NCBI GenBank assembly: GCA_965153455.1
Contig: OZ234493.1
Span: 10,964,213-11,028,212, forward strand
Source: Sphagnum compactum
Taxonomy: Eukaryota; Bryophyta; Sphagnopsida; Sphagnales
Direction: 5' to 3'
Length of the DNA: 64,000 nt
Of this stretch, positions 36,827 through 49,530 are shown piece after piece. The position numbers were made by a program, and so were the translations under genes. How positions within the stretch are numbered: position 1 is the first letter of the stretch; every line of letters begins with the position of its first letter. A model generated the notes under the pieces. The model saw only the letters and a list, made by a program, of their open reading frames with translations. It did no database searches and was not told the origin of the DNA.

Positions 36827-39420
36827 TTACCCACCCAAAATGACTAGTAATTTATACTTGTTTGGCATGAAATATTGTATATAGTATGGCCCATAACAAC
36901 CTTTCTTGAATTTACCAACTTTTTTTTCCCTCTTTTGGAAACTAAAGCACATAATTGTCAAACTAAAAGTTCTTCTCCACGTGGCATTGTTGTGATCACG
37001 GGTACCTATTCCATTGAGCTTTAATGATGTTTTCATGTCCATCTAACCGATACTCTTGCAATTTTTCCAATTCATGTAGTTGACTAGTCAATACCTATAC
37101 TAGGTTTACATTCCATGGTCTTCCATTGAGAGATAATATAAACATATTTTGTCAACATCAATGAGTACAAAACATACACCAATTGGTATGGTGTATACCA
37201 TCTTGCAACTTTATATACACATTTATTAGAAAAAACATTGAAAATTTGAATTGCGTTATTTTTGATAACCCTTGCTTATAAACTTAGGAAATTTTGAAAA
37301 TTGATTCAACATGGTAGGAACTTGGGTTCAGTGACCTTTGGAAAAATCACGAATGTGTTTGACATGGGAATTGACCATTGCAATGTATCTTTAAACAATG
37401 TAGGCCACCAATATTTTACATCCAAGATTTGTTTTACTATAATTTATGCAAGAAAATGACCACTTGCTACCCCTTCATGTAACTCCTTGAATGCTATTGG
37501 TATTTCTTTTGCTACAAGACATTTCATAACATGTTGTCATGTCCTTATCTATAAAATACTCCATTCAAAAATTGCTATCTTTTTAATTCTAATTCCAATG
37601 TATTGCGTAGTCTTGACAATTCATTACCCATTACACATGCGTCCTTCCTAGTTTATAAATTATAATAAAATTGTACTCCAAAATTAACAACAACCATCTT
37701 ATCATCCACCCAAACACATGTGTCTTATTCACCAAATAAACTAGAAAACAAATTTATTGCCTAACAAGTAGTATTTAAACTTGTGTAAAGTGAAAACATT
37801 GCTAAAAATTCTCTTTTAGTGGTGGTATAATTTCATTCAAGTATGTTTAACAACCAAGATGCATACACTCCAAACTAGTCATGCTAACCTATTAAGTAGT
37901 TGGCCAACATTGCCTTTATTACCAATAAAAAAACAAATGTGTGCACATGGAATTCTACCTTTTAATTGGGTGAAATCAATATTCGCATTTTGATGTATTG
38001 CTTCTTTATCATATCCCATACTTGTTGACATTCAAGAATCAATGTGAACAACTTTGCCTTCCTCATTAATTTGGTTATAAATGCCCTTATGAATCTGAAA
38101 TTTTTAATGAAACACTTGTGGAATTGTGCCACATGTTACACCTATATTTATTGTGGGTTTATTGAAATTCATGTTCACGATTGCATGTATCCTAAGTCAA
38201 ATAATGTCCTTCCTCTAAAAAGTATACATCCCATAATCATTCTTGAAAAGACTATGAAAGCACATTCATTAGGATTCATGCTAACACCAACCTCCCCACA
38301 TTTTTGGAAACATAGTTTTAGTTTGGATAGGTGAATGTCCAAATCATTATACACCATAATATAATTTTAAAACAATTTCATGAATTCATTAGATACTCCC
38401 TTTAAATGTTTTGCTAACTACCTATTGGTATGTTGGCAATCCATTCTTCACATTAAAAGGCATCACCTACCATGTATGAATGTTCCCCAATCAATTTCAA
38501 AAATTGTTTTGTATTTATCCTCTAGAATAATGGATATTTGATGATACCCATTGTATTGATCTAGAAATGAATAAGCCTTGTGACTTACTATAATGTTGAA
38601 TAGTTCATCAACAATGGTAGTAGGTATGAGTCTTTCTTCATGGTTGCATTCAATTTTGAAAATCCATACAACTCTGAAGCTTCCCATTTTTCTTTAGAAC
38701 CACTACTTTGGTGACAACCATATAACTTTGTTTACATGTGTGAAATTTGTGGCCAACAACTTATCCATGTCTAATTTCACCACTACAACATAGTTCAAGT
38801 CCATCTAATACTAGGCTTCTTGAGCTAACAACACTATAGTATCCAACTTATTCTTGTGTTGTGTTAACTCTAGAGGAATTCCTTTCAAAAAGGACCACAT
38901 CACATTTCTTGTCAAACCTTCCATATGAAAATGATCATTTTTCAGAATTTGAAGCTACCACAAATTTATGGACATTGTTTTGAAAAAAACCAATTTGTGG
39001 TATGATAATTATCAAACTCTTCACATGACTCACAAACCTATTCCAATCATATGGAACCACAATGTTTAATATATACTACAAATTTCATCAAAATTAAAAA
39101 TTATTTCAATCATTTCATAAATATATTTTCATTTTTAAATATGTTTAGGCACACTTTTTTTTTACATAAACCTAATCTAACATCACATCATATGAAATAA
39201 AAAATGTAGTTTCTTTAACATTTGACTTATTTGTTTTTTTTGTGTTTTGAAAACTACCATATGTAAAAACAATGTGAAAACCCTCCTTAATAATGACATG
39301 GTTGAAATTCAAATATGGGTACCCTAAAAAACAATAGAATGTAACAACTAACCCCCCCCGTTTGCAGTGTGTTTTCACCTTCCAATGACATTGCAGGTAC
39401 AACATCTTCATGTTTCAAGG
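36827..39420 (-). pseudogene. Ty3/gypsy retrotransposon pol relic
   Basis: Read right to left, the pol domains appear in Ty3/gypsy order. There is a pre-RT linker (ELTQHKNKLDT, about 38870) and RT N-terminal part (LDMDKLLATNF and IWLSPK). Then come the RT palm (YSFLDQYNGYHQISI, 38463-38687) and RT thumb (HLSKLKLCFQKCGE and MNPNECAFIVFS, 38175-38357). An RNase H start (CFIKNFRFIRAFITKL, about 38100) is followed by part of the integrase zinc region (about 37300) and an integrase C-terminal segment (GPYYIQYF....YKLLVILGG, 36827-37042). Multiple stops and frame changes occur throughout, the catalytic YLDD-type box is replaced by a stop-containing sequence, and most of the integrase core is missing. 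It cannot encode a working polyprotein. Confidence 0.8.
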
Positions 39421-39735
39421 TATTTCTTCCCCAATTCATCACCTATAGCTTTTCAATATTTGTTGTAGTACATGTTTTCACATTTGTAAACATCATTACT
39501 AACTCTTAAGGTAGTGTGATTGTGTTAATAAAGAACAATTTCAACTCTATTGTGATTAACATTATGTCCTGCACATCATTCATAGTTCCTTGTTGGAAAT
39601 TATAGCACATTAGCAGTTTTGGTTGCTCAATATCATTGCCCTAATGTTTGGTTACTATAATTATTTGATAATACCATTTCCTTAGATTGTCACCAAGTTT
39701 TTCCCCCAATCATGGGAAACTTATTCATCCTTTAA

Positions 39736-39834
39736 CACTAAAAGAAAACCCTCATTTTTCGACTTGTCTTAGGCGACTAAAAGTGTCTTTTGCGACTATT
39801 TTTTATCACTAAAAATGGGGTTTTTCTTTTAGTG
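39736..39834. mobile_element. 99-bp CACTA-type MITE with TAA target-site duplication
   Basis: Begins CACTAAAAGAAAACCC and ends GGGTTTTTCTTTTAGTG, with about 24-bp inverted ends differing by one indel and one substitution. It is flanked on both sides by TAA (39733-39735 and 39835-39837), the 3-bp duplication expected of CACTA transposition. The interior holds GGCGACTAAAAG and TTTTGCGACTA, a second inner inverted pair. No coding capacity. Confidence 0.8.
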
Positions 39835-42800
39835 TAACCAAGGTATGTTTAACAACATAAAGTAACCAGAGTATTTTACGCTATTTTGTAATATTGTGAA
39901 TGTGACTACACAAGGTACCCCATGTACTAATTAGATCATCATTTGACAAATCAACCTTACTTGGTTTGGTAGTGGCTTGGTCTACCATTCACAAGTAATT
40001 GTAAAGTGTTAGTTTAGGTTTAAGTAACCCCAACTTACTATGGTAATGTTCATTTTAGAACCCCCATCTAAAATAAATCATCAGTTGTGTTTTCTTTAAC
40101 CTATACTTGGATCACTACCATATGGAAATCTATTGCCACTACAACAAGACCAATTCCATGGCAAGTCCATTGGATCTAAATATAAAACTTCTTCAAACAT
40201 GTTTGTTTAAAATTGTGGTCTTCATTGGTTTCATTTTCTACCATAGGTATTTCTTCAAGCTAACTGTTATCTTCATGCACTAAAAGAAAAATGGAATTTT
40301 GTGGCCAATCTTGTCAGTTAATTTTGATCACATGCAGCTTATGCAATTAATTTTCAATCACTAACGACTTATGTGACTAAAATCCCATTAGTCATGTTCA
40401 ACAAGTTGCAACCATAGTCACAAAACATGGTTTTTGGATGAAAAATAAAACTCAACATAATATATTTTCATTCTTTGACTAAACGTATATGTATTATTGT
40501 TTACAACTAACATGTGACTAATTTGGTCAACATTAACAACAAATGATGTGTTGACATGTGATAGCATTTTTGAATGTTTTTAAAGTATTTTTATTTAATC
40601 TTGAAAAAATCCACATTCTCCATTTTGGATGGTCTTAAATCATGACATGTTGCACAATAAAAAAATTCCATGTGGCTTATTAATTGTTTCATTTTAAAGC
40701 CAATTATTTATTGACACTTAGACATTTAAAGTCAATTCAATATTTAACATAATTAATTAATGATCAATCTTTCAATTTAAAGTCAATAAAATGTCAACAT
40801 GTGACATCTATGTAAAAAGGTAAAGAGGGTAGGCCAAAGGAAGTTTAATAGGGAAGCCTAAACTAGTTTGGTAGGTTTTTAATTATTTTTTTTTCTAGGT
40901 TTAACCTTGAAGGTTAAACATGTTTTATTGTCATCTTTTGAATGCCACTTACACCTTCAATACAACTAATGCACCTAATTATATACTTCACAGTAGAAAA
41001 ATGGAAGATAAGAAGTATGAATCAAACATTTTAGTTGCAAATGTGACCAACTTAGTTACAATGTATTTGCAACTACATACTAGTACTTATTATATATTAT
41101 CTTAATTTACATACTAATTATTAAAGGTAACAATAGTTTTAAATAATAATATTATATCATTATTATTATTTCACTTGCTATAATTATTATTAACCATAAT
41201 AATTTTAGTAGGTATAAAAAGCCACTTGTCACATTAATATGGCCCTAAGATGTTCCATATATCTAAAATAGAACTTGAATATATTCAAAGTATACATATA
41301 TATCTTTTATCTATGATTGATATATTTTAATATTTCTTTAAATACAAGCTACATAAGATTTCAATGCACCATTATACATACCTAATTATAGACTTGTACA
41401 TTTTAGTATGTCCCCAATACCCCTTATAATATTTTGAATGGACTTAAAAAACCTAAATACACCCCAAGTGGACTTAAAAACACTTTAATGTGTGATGACC
41501 TGGATATTCCATTAATGTACATATAATATATCATATTATATGCATAGGGGGAACCAATTTTTGGTTATCTTTGTGATTAATGGGCCATACATGGACCTTA
41601 TAGGATGAAAATAATGTGAGAATTCATATGTTTGGTAGATGATTAAGCCATTAGTTATAGAGTAATCACAAAGGTGACCAAAAAATGTAAAATTTAAGAA
41701 ATAGTTGAAAATTTTACTATGGTTAATTACATGGTACTATGGGAGCATTGTGCTTGTCAATGATTTCATTGATAACAATTATCATCTATAACAAGGCTCT
41801 CATCAATAATTGTCTTCTGTCCAAGGTATATTTGGTTTGCAACATTTGTATGTTGATATCTTAAATTTAGAGTAGTTTGACACCATACGTGGTGTATAAA
41901 CCATTATAAGTATTTTAGTCATCCCTATGGTATTAGGCAACCATTCACTCAAGTGGGGTTAGTTAGTACTTCCCCTTATGGTTTGTCTACGTGTGACTAG
42001 TTTGTGGCATTTGTATAGAATATGTTTTGTAAAAAGTCCAATGTCACACAAAAAGTGAACCACCATATATATCTTGCAACTACCCTCTATCATGTGAATT
42101 TAAACATGCCTAACTTAAGTAAGGAAATTCCAAACAAAGTTTGATTGTGATGTCATTTACATGGTAAAGAGTTGTCGTTGTTTTTAAAAAAAATGTATTT
42201 ACCTATAATGTTCTATTGGATAATACCCCAAACATTATTGAAAACCATTACTAACCATCACTAATTATCACTCAATCAAATTATGTTGTTTGAGGTTGAA
42301 ACAACTAAATTCAAATTCATCCAATGCAATGCACTTTAAATATATGTTTTTGAACAATAAAAGGTATATAAATGGATGGATTGTGATGGTTGTTTATGGC
42401 ATAACATGACTTACTTATATTGTTTGGATCACATGTAATCATTACTCCTTCACAAATATGACAAAAAGGTTGTCAATAATAATTTTTTACAATTGTTAAT
42501 TAAAGATGTAGCGTTATTGGGTTCTTGCCCTTTTCCATTATACCACATACCATGTATTCAATACAATTAAGGAAGAAGATTTGTTAATTGAATATGCTAA
42601 CTTCTTTAGCTTGTTCAAATTTTTTTTTATAATATCAATGATTTTGGCAAACCATTTTTAATTTCCACATGTTTTGGTAGATTGCTTCTTTAATTATTCA
42701 ACACCAATTTCTTGGTTTTGTTAAGTTATGCTTGCACCTTAAACTTTACACACATGTTAAGCTCTATGTTCTCACATTGGTTCATGTCCATTCAATCTTT

Positions 42801-45800
42801 TTTCAATTTTTTATATTTATGTGAAAATTTGAAACAATGGAACTTTGTTACATGTTTTTTATGTAGTCATTTTAGGGATTTATTTGCCTTTAAAATTAAA
42901 TTAAATTAATCTGATTTCTTTAAATATTAAAAAATGGTTTTATTTTTTGTTGTATATTTTCTTTAGCTTTCAGGAAATTTAGGCAAATTAAAATTTAATT
43001 AATTAATGCCAACATTGACATGTGGGTAGGGTATATGTCTTTAAATCTTAAACATCATTTCCTTAACATTATATGAAATCAATCACATGAATCTTTTTTC
43101 ACAATGTATTGTGATTGTTCCATGATCTTTGATTTGAAAATCCCTTATTTCAACTTCCGAAACGCCTTTATACACTAGAGCATAAAAAAAAATTGAACTA
43201 TTTACAACTATTTGTGTGTCATTCATAAGGAAATGAACAAGTTTGACAATTCTCAAATAACTAATTTTTAGTAAGGCAACTATTCAATAGGGAAAAATTG
43301 TGTTAAAGTACATGTATAGTTTGGCTAGTTATTGTTTAATAGTTAGCTAGACCTATTTTAGTATTTAGTTATGCATAACTTAATTAGTCCTATGAAAACT
43401 AGATAATTTGGGTGATATACTTTAGCTATTAAATCATATTTCTTAGACATAATGGATAATCTTTGATTTTTTTTGTTGGGCTACCCATTCTTACCATGTA
43501 GGGGCCAATTTCAAACCACATCCACCATTTCAAGATTTTTACAATGTTTGATCGAAAAAAAAAACCCAAATTTTAATTGGTGAAATTGTGGCACGACCAT
43601 TGCAAAATGTTCTGCCAAAAGGGGGGATTCATTTAATTAAATTATAACACTTGAAAAATCAAAATTAAAAATTGAAGATAAAATGCTATCATTTCATTAC
43701 AAGGTGGACTTTTCAAGTGATGTAAAATCTTTTGTCATAGTCCATAAAAAGTGTTATGGACTTTTATTACATAGTAAACATGTTTTAATTGTTGATTTTT
43801 TTCCTGGTATGATTGTGAAATATTGTAATGTTAAAATAAAAATTTCTAATCAGATTTAATATTTTAGTTTATTAGGATCAAGATTACCAATAATTTAAAA
43901 AGTCCATCATGTATTGAAATGAAAAAATTAATAAATGTTGTTTTGTAAAAAGTGACATTACTACCCAACATAACATTTGTCCATTATAAAATTTTAGAAA
44001 ACCCATGTTTTTGCTTCTAACTTTTCCACCAGCTAATCAAATTGGAGCACGTCGTAATTTGAAAACTCGTAAGTTTAGGGTTTAAATATTCTTCTTGCCT
44101 CCTACTTTCAAATGACTAATTTGCATTCCTAAAACATCAAATATTCGCATATGAAAAAGGAAAACTATGGACACCACATGTGCCACTTTTGGTCCACCTT
44201 TGAGTGCATTCACCCTATAATATAACTATTATGTCATTATATTGCAGCTATTGTGCCATTATGTTGCAATTATTATGCAACTATATAAAGAACAATGTGT
44301 TAACAAATCATCAATGGACATGTGGCAATTTTAAATTTATATCAATATTTATTTTTTATTAATTAAATTCATTCAACTTAAGGCCAATAAGATGTTGATA
44401 CATGGTGCTTAGGTCAATAAGTATGCGTAAAATAGGTAGGCAATATTACCTAAATTTCTTAAGTTAGGTAGGTAGGTAGTTAGGCCTAGGTAGATAGGTA
44501 GGTAGGCTTAAACTAAATAGGTAGGTCATTTGGGATAATCTTATTTTATTTTGGGTTTAACCTTTAGGGCCAAACCTTATTTTATTAGTTTATTCCAAAT
44601 GTCATTTTTTAAAATACTTTTAATGCACTTAGTTTTATACTTTACAAACTTGAAAGCTAGGATAAACGATATGGGATTAAAAAAAAATTGCATTTTAGTT
44701 ACAATTCATTTGCAACTATTCAAGATAGGCCAGTGAGCAAACATTTTAGCTCACAAAGAGCTTAAAATCTGAATATATTGTCCCTTTGCCTTTCAAGTGA
44801 AAAATGTTTTTTAAACCTTGATTTGGTGCACCCACAACCATTTGAATTGTTCAAAAAGGACACAAAATGAGAAAGATATGGTTGTCAAAAGTAAGTGGGG
44901 TCAATGTTTGATCATTAACATAATTCACATTTAAAAGTTCAGCATATTCATATTGTTCATGGTTTTTTTGTGTTGTTCTTTTACCTCCATACGTCAAATA
45001 ATTAATGTCAATTTTAATTTGACACAACCATAACACTTTAGATCATTGTAAAGAAATAAGGAAGATATGATGTTTAGAAATAAGGGGTCATTTCTTTTAA
45101 AAACACACTATGTGATTTTAACATGTTTTGTGTTTCCTCTATGTTGTTCGTTTGTTTCAAGAGTTGAACCATATAATGCACAATGCTCTTCAACATTTGG
45201 AATAGAAGATTTTGAAGTTTACAAAGGAATATTTATGTGTACATGCCAATGGATTTGAAAATACAATGCATACATGATTTCAATATCATTTCAAGATTAC
45301 ACTTTCACTTTCAATGAATTATATAATTTGTAGGTGGTATCATAACATATTGGTTGCAATATAATTGATGACTAATCGTATTGAAGTTGAACGAAAGTCC
45401 CAAATTGATGGATTAATAATATTTACATAATGAAAACCTAATGGGAGTAGTAATTGTATCAATGTTAAATTTAGTTTAAAATTAGTTGTTTAAAATTGAA
45501 AGTGTCATTTCAAATGAATGGTGGAAATGTGGACATGTGGTTTGATCATACATGCCATTCCATATAATCAATTACAATGTAGTCACACATTAAGTCACAC
45601 ATCTAGGCCAATTCTATAGTAGTTGTATAATGCAACTACCGTGCAAGTTGCTCCCAAAGTCAAATACATTTGATTGCAAATATATAAGTGAGATGTACAT
45701 GCATTCGTATAAGATCCATCTTGCAATTGATGTGACACTATAATAAAGTTCAAATAATATCTGATGTGGATTTATTTATAAAAAAACATTGTATTTCTAG

Positions 45801-48800
45801 AAGATAGTTGTGGTTTAGTTGCATGGTAATTTCATAGGAGTCCTTAGTTGCAAGGCAGTGAAATTTCCATGGATGTGATTTCTCATAATGAAGTTTAACA
45901 ATTTGTAGATGAAATATACTAATCATTTTATAAATAAAAATTATTGATTTGGATTGCAACCTTACCTTTAGATTGTAATGGCAAAAATGAAAAAAATCAC
46001 CCTTGGGTGAAAACACACTATGGGGGGGTCACTGTAGGTAAGAAAATGTACTTGTTTTTTGGTATATTTTGGGGGCAATTTTTGTTTGATTTCATCTAAC
46101 ATTTTGATAAACATATAAAATGGATTTTGATACAATGGACTCCAAAATAATTCTTGTCATCTTTCAAATGAAAGTAAAATTTCAACAAAATGTTTTTTTT
46201 CAACATACTTATGTTCATTTGAATGAAAAATTTGTCTAAATATTTTTTGTGAAATTACATGAGTTAAACTTTTCAATTGTAATTGAAATAATACAATTAA
46301 TTCATATTCAATATATGATTAAGTACTTCATCAAGTTTTGTAATTATTTGAATCATTTTTAGAGTATATTTGCACTTTGTAGTATATCGTGACAACATCT
46401 AAATTATCACAAATATACTCTTTAATCATTTAATGTTAATCAAAATATGTAATTTCTTTTGATAATTGAATTATTTGGCTATTGAACTACCTTATTTTGA
46501 ATATAATTTATGAAAACCTTTTCTAATATTGGATTGGTGGAAGTTGAAAGTTGCACAATTTTGAAAAATAGTATTTGTGACTACATTTTTTGGCCACTGT
46601 AGTGTGCTTTCACCCCCTTATAACATCACAAGGAATCTATTTTGACTTCTGATAAAAACATTGTTAAAACAAAATGATATAGTTAATTGATAACTTTGAA
46701 GCACATATAGAAGTAGCACTTGTAACAAGGAGTAAATTTTTTAATAATAAATATTTTGTAATAATTGTAACCACAATAATCATATGGTGGAGACCTATTG
46801 TAACAAAAAGGAAGAATTAATGGTTATAGACTCAAAGTTGATTATTCAATCTAATAGACCTCATAAACCCATGAAATGCCTTTATGACATTTGTGGTGTT
46901 ATTGTGCATATGATGATGGATTGTCCAAGGTTCAATGAGATGTAAAACACATTTAAAAACAAGAGCATAAAACTAGTAGAAAGTCAACAAAAAGACACCA
47001 ATTACATCATGTAACATGGTTGTAGTGGTTACATGTAGTAAGAAGAAAATGAACAATAAGTGTCTATGGAACAAAAACCATTCAAAAAGAAAAATGTTAT
47101 AGATTGGAATGAAGAAAAGAAGTTGAAATAATTGTTTGTAGAAATTATTCATATGATAAAATCATTAATGTGCCAAAAACATTTATGGATTAAAATTGTC
47201 AACTTGAATAAAAAATGTACATTATGATGAAATTCAATAAATATACACCAAACATATATATTGGACTTTTTGATGTGCAATTATGCACTATGGTTTTGAG
47301 TTTACATGAAAATTCAAATGCACTTTTCACTATCATTTCATCTCAAGATGTTTTATAGACACTCAATATGTGAAACATGTAAAAAAAAACATGCTCCCCA
47401 AAAAAATTACAAAAAAATTGAACCAACAAATAGTTATGAATTTTTGAATGATCAAATTTGTACTTTATTTTCAAGAGTTCATATCTTTTTGTTGGATTGA
47501 TGTTTTGTTTTCCTTAATATGTATGTTTTAAAGAATTGTTTAGTTGAGCTTTTGTTCATATAAACTTTGTTAATTCATTAATTACCACATAATCCACACT
47601 AAACATTTTTTTTAAGGATTTTTTTCATTTCAATGTTAAAATATGAATTCTTGGGAATGTTGCATTTGTTAACAATGAGTCACCTTATGATGTAGTCACC
47701 TTGGATTTCAAATATCATCTAAGTTTTTGTGGAAAGGATAAATCATAAAGGTTATGTCACAAAATGAATTATAAGGCAAAAAAATTTCATTATTTTACAA
47801 GTATTATGGAGGAATTAAAGCTAGATATTAGAAAGTTATGCTACACACATTATAAAGATAAATAATTCACATATTGTGTTGACAAACAACAATCTAATCC
47901 TTCATTTTGTCGGCTTAAAATGAGGATGTTTGGTGCCAATGCTTTTGGGAGGATATTAAACACCCCTTACAAACTTTATAGGTGCGAATGCATAGTCATG
48001 CACCATACATTCAATTGCACAATTTGTAAAGGGATGTAGGATGGAAAAGAAATTCTTAGTTCATGTCTTGTTCCTTACATGTGATTTTGAATTTGTGACC
48101 ACTATGTAATTAAGGACTAGGAATGAAACCATTAGCCTAACTCCGATCATTTTTGGTTAGTTTTCTTATAGTTTGTGTTTATTTACTTTTTTTTTTAACA
48201 CCATTATTGGTCCAACCTTTGCGGCAAAATGCATGTGTTGTGTAAGATTGTGTATTTATATTCGCAAAGTTTGTAATGATACTTGCAAAGTTTTTGAAGT
48301 GTTTAGCATCTTGTGTGTGTTTTGGGTTTGGCAAAGGTAGCCTTATAGATGGCCTATGTTAGAGGGCAAATCGTCGAATCATAATTACAAGGTAGATTAC
48401 TTGATGAGAAAAATAATAATACTTAGATTTTATTATTGATTATGATAGTTTATTATTCTAAATTATTGATAGTAGGCGGAAGTGGCTAGAAAGTCACTAC
48501 CTTCAGTGTTTTAAGGGATAATTGGTACTTTTGATGTTTTAGGAGATGATTTAACTCAATTTTTAAAAAGCGAATTGGTAGTTGGAGTTTAATCACTTAA
48601 ATATAATGGAAGTTGACTTGGAAGGTAGATGTAAAGCTACTTTTGTCATGTTAAAGTGTTATAGACCCAAGTGAAGGTGTAGTGCTTGTCTAAAGGCATG
48701 GCCCAACTACAAAAGGGGGTGTCTGCTAATACTGTTTCCAACATTTCTATTGGACACATCAGTTTATACGTCATGGTTTAAACCCAATGATACACTTTGA

Positions 48801-48880
48801 GAGACAGAGGCCAAACACTATATTAGAGTAAAGAACAGCTGAAAATAATTTTTCACAATGGACATTTTTGTCACTTTTGA
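39835..48880. other. AT-rich gene-free region, transposon-derived
   Basis: About 9 kb with no intact gene on either strand. A CACTAAAAGAAAA terminus identical to that of the 99-bp MITE sits at 40278-40290, without an identifiable partner end. AGGT tandem words occur at about 44464-44515. Around 46850-46940 the plus strand reads like a degenerate CCHC knuckle (YDICG....MDCPRFNEM), suggesting gag remnants. Otherwise only short interrupted frames. Confidence 0.4.
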
Positions 48881-49023
48881 CCGCATAACGTCACGTGGGA
48901 TCTTATGACCCATGTAAGATCCGACTGACCAGTCAACACGACCTTACAAATTCATATGCATACTGTTTTTCAACAAAAAAAAAAGGAAAAAGCTGCGATG
49001 TGAGTGAAGGGTCTACTTTTAGA

Positions 49024-49309
49024 CCGCCATTTACATTAAAAAGTATCTTAAGGCAAAAGAAGAATTATGGAAACTCAAATATTTCACCATTCAAAAATAT
49101 AATCTTCAAAAAATCCTCTAAAAGAAACCCAAATCCTTCAAGAAAATTATAACTTTGTAACTAATCTCAAGTTTCAACTCAGGCCAAAATATCATCTTTC
49201 AAAACTCCTCATATAAAATTAGACCTATTATCTAGGGGCCAAAATCCCTTAAGCTACTATATTCTATAATGAATCTAAACACAATGTCCTTGCCTTGGTA
49301 GGCAAGGCC
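49024..49309. repeat. Dispersed ~290-bp repeat, copy 3
   Basis: Uninterrupted copy matching 2567-2856 from CCATTTACATTAAAAAGTAT to the terminal hairpin CCTTGCCT-TGGT-AGGCAAGG and CCAATAAA. Its left edge lacks the ACAAGGGGTG extension seen in copies 1 and 2, so it is truncated or diverged there. No P450-like coding sequence follows it. Confidence 0.7.
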
Positions 49310-49495
49310 AATAAAACCTAACAGCTATGGAACACCAGGAAATCACAAAACCGAGGAATAATCCATCAAACCTCACACACTTTAAAACTTCTATCTGGTT
49401 ACTTACCTACACACATTCATGCAAATCTTTCTCTTAATTAGTTGTTCTTCTTTGCAACTGAACATGAGCTCCTTCTCCTGATTCTCCCCTCCCAC

Positions 49496-49530
<35 letters not shown>

